This document shows, in pieces, positions 1-12,731 of a stretch of DNA of 64,000 nucleotides (its first letter is position 1; each line of letters starts with the position of its first letter). The DNA comes from Capsaspora owczarzaki ATCC 30864. Lineage: Eukaryota; Opisthokonta; Filasterea. The notes below the pieces were generated by a model. The model did no database searches and had not been told where the DNA came from. It saw only the letters and a program-made list of their open reading frames with translations. Where the stretch lies: the NCBI RefSeq assembly GCF_000151315.2, contig NW_011887292.1, positions 475,534-539,533 of the forward strand, read 5' to 3'. The translations under genes were made by a program, and so were the position numbers.

Positions 1-170
1 TAGAAGGAAAAATAAAAGGACCATCGCCCTCCCTCCCCCTTAGAAGGAGAAATAAAAGGACCATCGCCCCGCCCCCCTCCCCCCTTAGAAGGAAAAATAA
101 AAGGACCATCGCCCCTCCCTCCCCCCTTAGAAGGAGAAATAAAAGGACCATCGCCATCCCTTCCTTCTCT
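1..170. repeat. Tandem repeat, four units of about 40-45 bp
   Basis: Four successive units begin with TAGAAGGAAAAATAAAAGGA or its A/G variant, continue CCATCGCC and end in a variable C/T-rich run. Units start at 1, 41, 86 and 128. The array probably continues to the left of the window, since unit 1 starts at base 1. It resembles a satellite or subterminal repeat; nothing shows a function. Confidence 0.9.
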
Positions 171-2128
171 GGTGGAAGGAACGAGACTGGACTGAACCAT
201 ACAATACCTCAATAAAAAAGAGGTGAAAAAGTGAGTGGTCCTCCAAAAATCTTCTTTTTTTCGCTAAGGCCTTTTTTTTCTTCCATACGAAAGCAATTAT
301 TCTTTATCACTCTCTCACTTCTTCACCTAAAAAAAATAATAATATAATATAGTCTATATTGATTGGGATCTAAAATCGAGGTTACCCTCGGTCACTCTCA
401 CCCGCGCGAAGCGCGGACGTTAAATCGCGCCAGCGATTTCATCTTCTCTATCTACTACTGCTCTGTGAATACACCATCATCCGAGGAGGACGATTGCTGC
501 TCTTTATTGGAACTGCAATGCACAATCCGTCAAACCATCAGCGGCAAGGTGTTTGAACGTGTCTTTTTTTTTTTTTTTTTCCCTTTTTCCCAGTATTTTT
601 TGCATGAGTCAAACAAGTGAATTGAGTGAAATCGCAGCAACTTTCTTAACTTTTGTGGTGTCAACAATGTGAGCGGGAGGTGTCTTCCGTTGTCTGGTTA
701 TTTTGTAATTTTGTTTTGCATCTCTGCATTTGGAAGTCGCGCTGCCCTGATCACTCTGATCTGTTTTGTACTGCTCCGGATTGTTTGGGATTGTTTGGGA
801 TTGTGGATTTTTTATGATTTATGATTTTTTTTGGGGTTTTTTTTGTTTTGTTTGTTTGTTTTTGTGTGGCTTTTTTTGCATTGAGCGCTTTTGCTGGGTG
901 GTCTCCTCTGCGCTCGCTCTCCTCTCATGTGCACGTGCGTCAGTCGTGCTGCCATCTTCCCATCTCCACCTCGACATCATGATGCAGTGACAAGCAGACG
1001 AACAACCTCCATAAAAAACAATGGCAGGGTTCGCACGAGTTTTTTTATTTTTTTTTTTTATCATTTTTTTTCTGCTCCCTTTGCTCTTTTGCTTGTCGTC
1101 GATCGCGCACCGCGGGGCCCTCGCTCGGCCGCCCCTCCAAACCACCGCCCGCTCTTGCACGCTTTGCTCTGTTGGCATTCAGGCTGCCACCCGTCCCATC
1201 CTCGTGCTTCAGTCACTCCCCTCTGCTCCACGCGTGGTTTGGTGGCGGTTTTGCATAGCCCAAATTTTTTTAAAAAAAAAAAAAAAAAAAAACTCCTGAT
1301 TCTGATTCCGAGTTGGTGCAGCTCCGTGTCGCTGCTCCGACGGCTCGGCGATCAGCCCTGGGCATGTGCGTGTGATGTGGTTGTGGTATGCGAGTGTCGG
1401 GTGCGGGCACCGTTCGTACGTCATACGCCGCCTTCTTGTGCTTTGTGTGATCGACGCTGAATTGGTTTTTGATTTTTTTTTATTTTTTTTTATTTTATTT
1501 TTTTGAACGTTCTTTGATTTTATTTTATTTTATTTTATTTTGTTTTATTGTTGATTTCTGCTATTATTTGGGATTGGTTTTTTGGTTGGAGCACTGTTTT
1601 CAATCGCCTGGCTTGACAGAGAGTGACTGGGGCTCTGTTTGTGCCCAACCTCAGCATGCCGTACGCAGCACCATCGAATCCTGCCCTGAGCGCGAAAGGA
1701 ACAGACCCGTTGTTTTTTTTTTGGGGGGGGGATTGCTCGTTTTCCCTCGCTGTTCCTTTCCTACCCCCCCCCCTCAAACTTATCGGTGAAGATTGTGTGC
1801 ATTATTCAATGGAGTAGTGATATCGTTGGAGGGGGGGCGGGGAAGGTTTTTGCGCAGTGGGGCGCCTGCATCACACTGGCTCAATCTCGCGCGTGCAGTG
1901 CATTGACCTGACGATGTCGTTGCTATGCTGCTTGAGCTCGTCCACTCACTCTCCCTTGATTCTCGTTGTCTGTTGTGCGCACATCAGACTTTTTCTCGGT
2001 TCACACCAGCGTGGAGGAGACACAGCGGCCTCGCCACAACCTCTCCATCTGCTCCACAGATCGAGACTTTGCGTTTTCGTCTCTGCCGTTGGGGACTGCT
2101 CCAGTCACTCGTGATTTATTGTTAAAAA
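171..2128. other. Intergenic, no gene supported
   Basis: Long A/T and C homopolymers and TTTTA runs (about 1515-1550) dominate. Short open frames exist but none has a convincing start, a domain or splice sites joining a coherent protein. The last few hundred bases presumably hold the promoter and 5' UTR of the PUF gene, whose ATG follows at 2129. Confidence 0.6.
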
Positions 2129-6101
<3,973 letters not shown>

Positions 6102-6338
6102 TCACCTCGTCATCTTGTTGATTCTACGTTGACACTTTAGTTCCGATTTCGCTTGTTCTGTTGCTTTTGCTGGTTGTTTGTTCGGTTTGCTCTTTTTGTC
6201 GTCTGTAACTTTTCCCCTTCATTTCTCAGTAGCACAACTTGTGCACACTGTAAAAGTGATTTGGCTGTACTTTTGCTCGCTCAGGAATATATCTGTATTT
6301 TTTTAAAAAAAATTCGTGTGCTGCTGATTACATGTGGA

Positions 6339-8034
6339 TTATTTTGAGTGCATGTCATTGTGTGGCACGTCGCCTACAGCTGCGAGAAGACTTGGAGGCA
6401 GCAGTTGATATTGTTCTTGTAGAGCGCGTTGCTTGTTTCGATTGCCGAAAAAGCTCTTTCCGAGTTCATAAGAGCTAATCATGATAGCGCATGCCGGGGC
6501 GACCTTGGCGCAACGTGCTGTCAAACCGACAAACAGCGATGATACGCCTCCAGTTCGGTACAAGTCGCGCGCAATCTCGCGAGCTGTTGACATTTGAACT
6601 GGTCCACCTGTGACAATCACCGGTCGTGTCAGTGGCGTGACCATGCAAAGTTGTACGCGCTACAATTCTTTCCGAAATGCGCGAAAATCCGAAAACCTAC
6701 TTGATACAAGCTGCCCTAGTTGTATTTGACTCCTCGTTTTAATAACATCGAATGGGGTTGTGACAGCCGCCGAAACCTGTCAAAGGTATGTTGTTTGAGA
6801 AGAATGGAAGCGAGCCGGTGTGTTTCATCAGAGCAAAAACAAACGCACCATGCCAGAAGCGGCTCCGGCGGCGAACGAGACACCAAAGGATGTTGTCCCG
6901 TCCATAGCGTATCCACGATTGGTAAGCCCATCCACAAATAGGCTTCGGGTAGTTTCATAACCCCACCAATACAGAGCTGCAATCGAACGTTCGATGGTGA
7001 GGAACACATGAAGCAAAAAAAAAAAAAAAAAAAAAAAGTTGCATCGATCGCTCAGAAGCACATTGCTCGAGGACGCATACCAGAAAATGGAACATCACGG
7101 AGTAGAGTAGGTCCTAATCCTAGCCATAACGAAGAGATACCGGTTGTTTTGACGGACTGCCGTACTGATTGGATTAGCTCTGATATCAATCCAAATGAAC
7201 ACCCGCACAAGTAAGCACACCACGAGCCAAAAGAGACATCACTCGCTCGCCTAACGAAAAGACCATACGTCGATAATTGTAATTGCTAGTGGTTGATTGA
7301 ATCTTGGTACGGAACAGCTCTAAAGGTGAGATGAAGGTGGCAGACGCAACACGCGCCACGCCGCCGGCAAGCAGAGGCTCCCAGCCAGAGCCTCCCACGA
7401 TCGACGAATGTTTCATCCAGTCACGGATTTGCTCGTAGGCTGTGAAATAAACCATTGTGGCAGGAACAGCCATCAGCAGTGTTGGAGACAATCCACGCCA
7501 CAAGCTCGAGAATCCCTCCTGCCGTGCGATTTTTGTGAGTGCGTCGAACGTTCCGTTTAGCCGCTACAATGATGGACAAGACGAAACAAGCAAGGCCAGC
7601 ACACTTTGGGTAAGCGCCGAATTTCGCACAGCAACGGAGATTTTCCACACCAAACGGGTCTTACAGCGGCCTCTGGCTTGTGCGCAGGGAAGCAGACGTT
7701 GCAGACGTGATCCATCAGACCATTGCATAGAATAACAACGTATCGGACTGTGCCGTCCGCGGCAGCCATTGAGGCTGATTCGACCGCCGAGACAGCAGCA
7801 GTAGCGGCAGCGGGAGGCGCCCTCGTGGCCACAGCAGTCAGACTGGCCGACAGTGCAGCGCCTGGGGATGGTCTGGATTGGCTCACAATGCAGACAATCT
7901 GGCGACGGTGCGGCAGGAGCGCGGCTGCACTTGACGGAGCAGTCGACGTCGCATGGGCAGCCCAGGCACGGGCGAACGGGTCGGCAGCGGACATGGAGGC
8001 TGCTGCTGATGATGATGACGCAGCACCAGTCGTC

Positions 8035-8067
<33 letters not shown>

Positions 8068-8324
8068 GTGCTGGAGATGTGGCTGATTGCTTGACTCTGC
8101 AGGCGAATGCGGACGACGTCGAGCGGGGTTGAGACGAGTGAGGTGAGCAGCGCGCCGGCGCACGACGCAGCCATCTGCTGGAGCGGAGTCACGTACGCGC
8201 CGCTCAGCCGCGGATCGCTGCCACCACTCGCATCCGCCAGAGTGCTGCGGTCGTGTATTGAGACCAGGGGTGAGGCGGATGCAGGCCGAAAGTCCAGCCG
8301 TGCATCGACCGACGAGGACGACAT
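6339..8324 (-). CDS. Mitochondrial carrier, SLC25A39/40 (Mtm1) type
   Basis: Inner-membrane carrier of the family linked to mitochondrial glutathione import. Six exons on the minus strand: 8324-7665, 7563-7269, 7179-7081, 6976-6849, 6776-6701, 6607-6339; all junctions keep frame, giving about 508 residues. The three carrier signatures are visible: PLDVVRIR, PLELFRTK and PFDVIKTR. The matrix loop after the first signature has the family block CNGLMDH followed by a C-x2-C pair, matching part of the cysteine cluster tied to iron-sulfur sensing in human SLC25A39. Before that block lies an Ala/Ser-rich insert of about 100 residues, far longer than in animal proteins. An in-frame upstream extension to 8543 exists, but the ATG at 8324 gives the more sensible start. 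It shares a 395-bp divergent upstream region with the small gene at 8720. Confidence 0.93.
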
Positions 8325-8719
8325 GCTAATGTTGGCGGGCTGAGAACGATGATGACCCGACCTTTGGTGGTGCGCACTGTCAAAGAAGAGTGTCAAAGTA
8401 TGAAGGACTGACGTATCACTGATACTCAAGTCAGTATGAAATAATGAGCGCTGGAGTACAGTAGGAGAAGGGTGAATGAAGCTGAATCGTGCAGAGTTAC
8501 TCCGACATCCTTGAATCAGACCCTCGAATTCGAACGACCCCATCCACCCCCCGAGTGTGTGTCTGGACCGTCAATCAAATTCCTGCACTTGCATTTGATT
8601 ACTGTACTTGTATTGCGAAACACCGTCTCAGAATGCCTCGTCTCAGACCCGCTCAGTCTCGTCTCTACCAAAAAGCAACAAATTTGTTTGTTCTCAGTCT
8701 CTTTCAACACACTGCAACC

Positions 8720-8983
8720 ATGATGCCCCCACCGAGCACTTGCCCTGTCTGCAACCATGAGGGCAAGGCAACGCACGCATTCAGCTTCAACCACACCAAA
8801 GAGCAAGAGCTTCCGGCAGGGATGACTGGGCACCCGGACTACTGCGTGTGGATGTGCGATGCGTGCTTCCAGCTGCTTCCCCAGATTGACCCGAACCGCC
8901 AGATGACCAAAGAACAGGCACTGCCGCTCATAAGAAAGGCACGCTCGACGACCTCTGCCAAGCTGCTCGGTGCCACACTGTGA
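8720..8983 (+). CDS. Small Cys-rich protein, family not recognised
   Basis: Single-exon frame of 87 residues starting ATGATG in the context CAACCATGATG. It begins with a C-P-V-C pair near residue 8 and has a second group, C-x3-C-x2-C, about 35 residues later, which looks like a small zinc-ribbon-like knuckle. The central segment is rich in His and Phe. The last third is a basic, helix-like tail. The frame stays open upstream to 8489, but that part reads as untranslated leader. I do not recognise the family. It could be a real small gene sharing a bidirectional promoter with the carrier gene. Confidence 0.55.
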   Translation: MMPPPSTCPVCNHEGKATHAFSFNHTKEQELPAGMTGHPDYCVWMCDACFQLLPQIDPNRQMTKEQALPLIRKARSTTSAKLLGATL

Positions 8984-9754
8984 GTGATGACGAAGCTGGA
9001 AGAACGAGTGAGAAAGACGGTCGGTTGGTTTGATGACTTTGCAGCCGTTCCTTCTCTCTCCTTTTCCCGTTGCTGCATACCCCGTTCGCTGAGTGTGTCG
9101 GTTTTGTTGTTAGGGATTGCGGTGTTGGCAGTCCTATTTCGTAGTCTCGGTCTCGGGGAATGTGTGTCGGACGTGTTCCAATGTGTCTGTGCATGTAGAT
9201 GTCGAATTTGACGTCACCATCGGGGGTGGTTTCCCCTCCCCAACTCCTTTGATCTCTGCCTCGCCCCTGACCTTTGCATTTAGTGTGTACAGGGGAGGCG
9301 GTTGCGTTTGTGTGCTGTTTGTGGGCTTGTGTGTGCTTACATGTTCTCACTTTCACTTTGGTTCTGGTTTGAACGCAGCGCGTGCACGATTAGCTAAAAT
9401 GGACGTGTTGCTGTTCATAGATCCGGATCTATCGATTTCCCCTTTGAGTTGCACTGGTCCGATACTCGGGTCACAATCAATTCAATGGCGTTGTACAAAA
9501 TACAGTTTTTGCGTTTTTTTTTTTTTTTTTTTTTTTGCAGGTTTTTTGTTTCTCCAACCATTGTGGAATACTCGCTTTGCTTCACCGAGATATGCGACAA
9601 GTGGCAACTCTCGAACCACGTACATGCAGAGTCAGTTGCAGGTGGTGAAATAAGCGATACGCAATAGAAATTTTGAAAGTTGACATGTTACAATTTGTTG
9701 GAAAACAGGAAGGGGTGACAATGACAGTGGAAGCAATGAGGCGGTTCCAAACAG
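8984..9754. other. Intergenic, no gene supported
   Basis: This stretch separates the small Cys-rich gene from the 3' end of the first ATPase-TOPRIM gene. It contains a T-run of about 22 at 9517-9537. Several short open frames overlap but none has splice logic or a recognisable domain. Homology to the second ATPase-TOPRIM copy starts near 9713. Confidence 0.6.
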
Positions 9755-12205
9755 TCACTTAGAAACAGCCTCTGGAAGGCCACGCAGAACAGTCTCCACA
9801 GTTTGGTCGAGCAGGGCTTGGACTTTGGGGTGGAGACACTTCGTCCTGTCAATCATCTCGTCGGTGCTCATCGGCGTTTCGTCAGGTCCACGCACCATTG
9901 CCTCCTTGCCATGCACCATCTTGACGTACGTGGTCCAAAAGCCAACAGGATCGAATGAGCTTGACGAAGCGTCGTCGCTCTGCTTGTCATGCATTGCAGT
10001 CCAAACTTCCTCCGGATCGTTCGAGCTGGCGTTCAAAGGAAGCTTCGGGAAAAGTCGGTCTGTTGCAGAAGTGGAGGCACTGGCAACACTCGAAGTCTGG
10101 CCTGCCTTCCGGAACAGCTCGTCCTTTTCTTGCTTGGTAAACTGGCCAAACTCGTCGCTGGAAAGCGCGTTGAGCCCTTCCAAGGCCATGCCACTGATCC
10201 CTTCCTTTGTTCGCTGCTTCTGCTCTGTTTTGATCGGCATTGTCGAAGGCTTCGGACCCACCTCCTTGAGCATGCTCTTGAATGAGTTTACAAAGTACAG
10301 CTTGTGCCCGACAAGCACTTTGATGGCCTTGTAGCGCCCTTCATATGCCGCCTCGGCATGATTGAGCATTTCACTCAAGATCAGGTACGACTCGACGCAC
10401 GGCAGTTGCGTGTAGACGACAGAGGAGCCAACATGTTTAGTCATCCGCTTCTGAGCGTCAGCCAGGTCGGACGAGGCGGCGTACATGTCGCTGTCGCTCA
10501 GAAACACGTGTTTGAGATTGGCTTGCCTCAGGATGTGGGAGACGCCCTCCTTCTTGACAGCACCAGCTGTGGTCATGAACTGGAACTTCTCGCCGAGCTC
10601 GGTGTACTTGCCGTAGAACTTTTGGTCGTTCACGCCCTCGAGCACGAGCAGAGGCTTGTTGTTGTTCTTGACCTGGCTGAGTGCGTTGAGGACTGGGAAG
10701 AGGGACTGCTGGTTCTGCTCGTCATTGGGCAGTTCGCCTGTCAGCTCGACGGCCTTGCCATCCGGAGTGAGGAACAAAACCTCACGCTTGGTGTTCAGCC
10801 GCGGCTCGATGATGGCGCGCGAGTTGGTCGCGACAATGAGCTGAATGTTGTGCTTGGCGCACGTGCTGACGAGAAAGTCATACAGCTTGGCCGTCACATT
10901 CTCGTAGAGCAGAGCTTCGAGCTCGTCGATGAGGAAGATGCGCTGCGCGAAGGTGTTCGAGTCGGGCTGAATGTTCTTTCCGCGCGCGTCGTCTTGGGCA
11001 GCCTTGATGGTTGCGGCTTCCGTCAGATGGTAGAGAAGCGTCAGAATGGCAATAATCTTTTGCAGCGAGCCGGCGCAGGCACCAATGTCAAGGGTGACTC
11101 CATTCTCGGTGACAGAGGAACGCTTGAACTCAGAACCCGAGCGTTCGAGTTCAACTTTGACTTGGAATCCCAGGTGGCCAACCGCGTCGTTGACAAACGG
11201 CACAGCCTTCTCAAGTCGCCATCGCATATGCTGGACACCGGCAGACAGAAACATCTCGCCTCTGCCAAGCTCTTGCTTTTTGTCTCCCCACTGATACATC
11301 GGTGGCATGAAGGCGAAGCGGATTGGGGCGAGCGACTGGTGGTTGTCGGGTTTGTCTTGAAGCAGCCCTTTGTCCAGCGAATACTCCAGCATCACGTTCT
11401 CGTTGGTGTGATGGTACGTGGTATCGTGGAACGTGCCAGTCAGGGTGAATCTCTTGTTTGGCGCGCCGACGCGAACGAGCGTATCTGGCGACTGATACTT
11501 ATTTCTAAAGAACCGATCACCAAAGAGGTCTTCCAGCTCATCTTCGAATCGGAAAACATCCTTGCTGAAGTGCTTGGAGCTGGGGACACGAGCGTTGTGG
11601 CCGCGCAAGAAGATGAGAATCGCCCAGAGGATTTGCGTCTTGCCCGAGCCGTTCGCGCCAACGATAATCTTGGGGCTGGGCGTCAGGGTGAAAGTTATGT
11701 CCTCGAACTTTTTGAAGTTCTGGAGGCGGAGCCGATGCAGACTGGGGAGTCGGTGATGCAATACAGACGAGGTGAGCACTCCGGACGAGTCACAATGTTG
11801 CAAACAACATCACTACACATACCGAAACTCTGACTGCGTTTCTACTTGAGTGGCCGAGTCCAGGGAAGGCGGCACAACGCCAAGACTCGAGGCATTTCGA
11901 CATTGCTGCGCAAACGGGCGCGCGGCTCGCGCTACCGCAGATGATTCGGCAGATGTCTCGTTGGAGAGTGGGTGGAGCGTGCGCTCGGTGCCATACGAAA
12001 CGCTTTGCATTAATAAACGCGCGAAACTACAGGCTGCTGAAAGACTGATTTTCGGCCTGCTCTCTGCCGAGACATATCGCAGCGGTATCGCAAGCGCAGC
12101 AGAGTTGCATCCAAGTCTGTAGCTCTTTGATGACAAGGCGAGGGAAGCAACGCGATGCGGCACAGCGAAGATTGCGGCGCCAGCCATCGAGGTTCGTGAA
12201 AACAT
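9755..12205 (-). CDS. ATPase-TOPRIM (OLD/PARIS-like) protein, copy 1, with predicted mitochondrial presequence
   Basis: Two exons on the minus strand, 12205-11823 and 11741-9755, give about 789 residues. Exon 2 alone has no nearby in-frame ATG, and joining it to exon 1 through a GTATGT donor and a CCCCAG acceptor restores frame exactly. Exon 1 (127 residues) is rich in Ala, Ser and Arg with almost no acidic residue in its first 45, like a matrix-targeting presequence. Exon 2 has an SMC/ABC-type start (LRLQNFKKF), P-loop GANGSGKT (156-163), Walker B LIDE (398-401) and an ATNS segment. A TOPRIM-like, DUF4435-type region follows: LVLEG with E496, DSD with D544 and D546, and a later E578. This ATPase plus TOPRIM fusion is known from bacterial OLD, Gabija and PARIS defence proteins. 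Activity in this organism is inference; a nucleic-acid repair role is equally possible. Confidence 0.85.
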
Positions 12206-12731
12206 TTCGGCAAACGACTGAGAAGTGCCAAAACGAGAATGGCTGCGTTTCTTTGACGCATGCGTTGTAGGTGAGCATGTGGCACCTTCATTGCCATCGA
12301 GGCATTTGCAGTGGCAACCCCAACGTTTGTCAATATGGTCCTCGTCTGTTTTGTGTTCCTGCCTGCAATCGGCTCTTGTAGCCCTCGTTCCCGCGCGTCC
12401 TGTCACGCTCGATGACGGTCTCAGGCACAGTGGTGCTACTTGTCAAACAGTGTATTGAGGGGGTATGGGTTTTGATTCAGGCGCTGAGAATTCAAGCGAG
12501 AAAGCGAACTCGCAAACAACTCGACTTGAACGAGAACGAGGTACGCCCGTGCCTTTTCGCTCGAGTAGTTCTGGCCGCAAGCGCCCCCCCCCCCCGCCTC
12601 CCATGCTCATGCTCATGCTTTGCGTCTTGTCATTTCGTGCATTCTAGGACCAGAGTGACAGTCCCACTCCCTTCTTCTCTCGAATTCTCTCAGTTTATTT
12701 TTGTTTTGAAACCGCACTTTGCTTCCTCTGA
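12206..12731. other. Intergenic, holds one copy of a dispersed repeat
   Basis: Between the divergently oriented ATPase-TOPRIM copy 1 and the citrin-type carrier. Similarity to the second ATPase-TOPRIM locus ends near 12225. From about 12378 to 12513 there is a separate repeat shared with 38441-38549. The remainder shows no coding signal. Confidence 0.6.
12378..12513 (+). repeat. Dispersed direct repeat, copy 1
   Basis: Matching blocks with 38441-38549 in the same orientation: CCTCGTTCCC[G/A]CGCGTC, AAACAGTGTATTGA, GGTTTTGATT, then GTGAGAATT-like and GCGAAAGCG-like segments with small indels. In this locus the element lies to the right of the ATPase-TOPRIM gene; at the other locus it lies to the left. 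No coding sense is visible. Confidence 0.7.

Noticed and set aside
363-620. 85-residue frame with GC-rich palindromic start near 400-440
   Set aside because: No ATG at its start, no domain, no splice partner; the short palindromes were not enough to call an RNA gene.
11743-11803. Unspliced start for ATPase-TOPRIM copy 1 within the exon 2 frame
   Set aside because: The frame begins at a TTG here and at another non-ATG codon in copy 2; the spliced start with conserved donor and acceptor in both copies is better.
10304-11833. 509-residue open frame on the plus strand opposite ATPase-TOPRIM copy 1, and its 645-residue counterpart at 39291-41228
   Set aside because: Both are antisense shadows. 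The minus strand has the P-loop, Walker B and TOPRIM-like motifs, and the antisense frames have no domain; they stay open because of codon bias.
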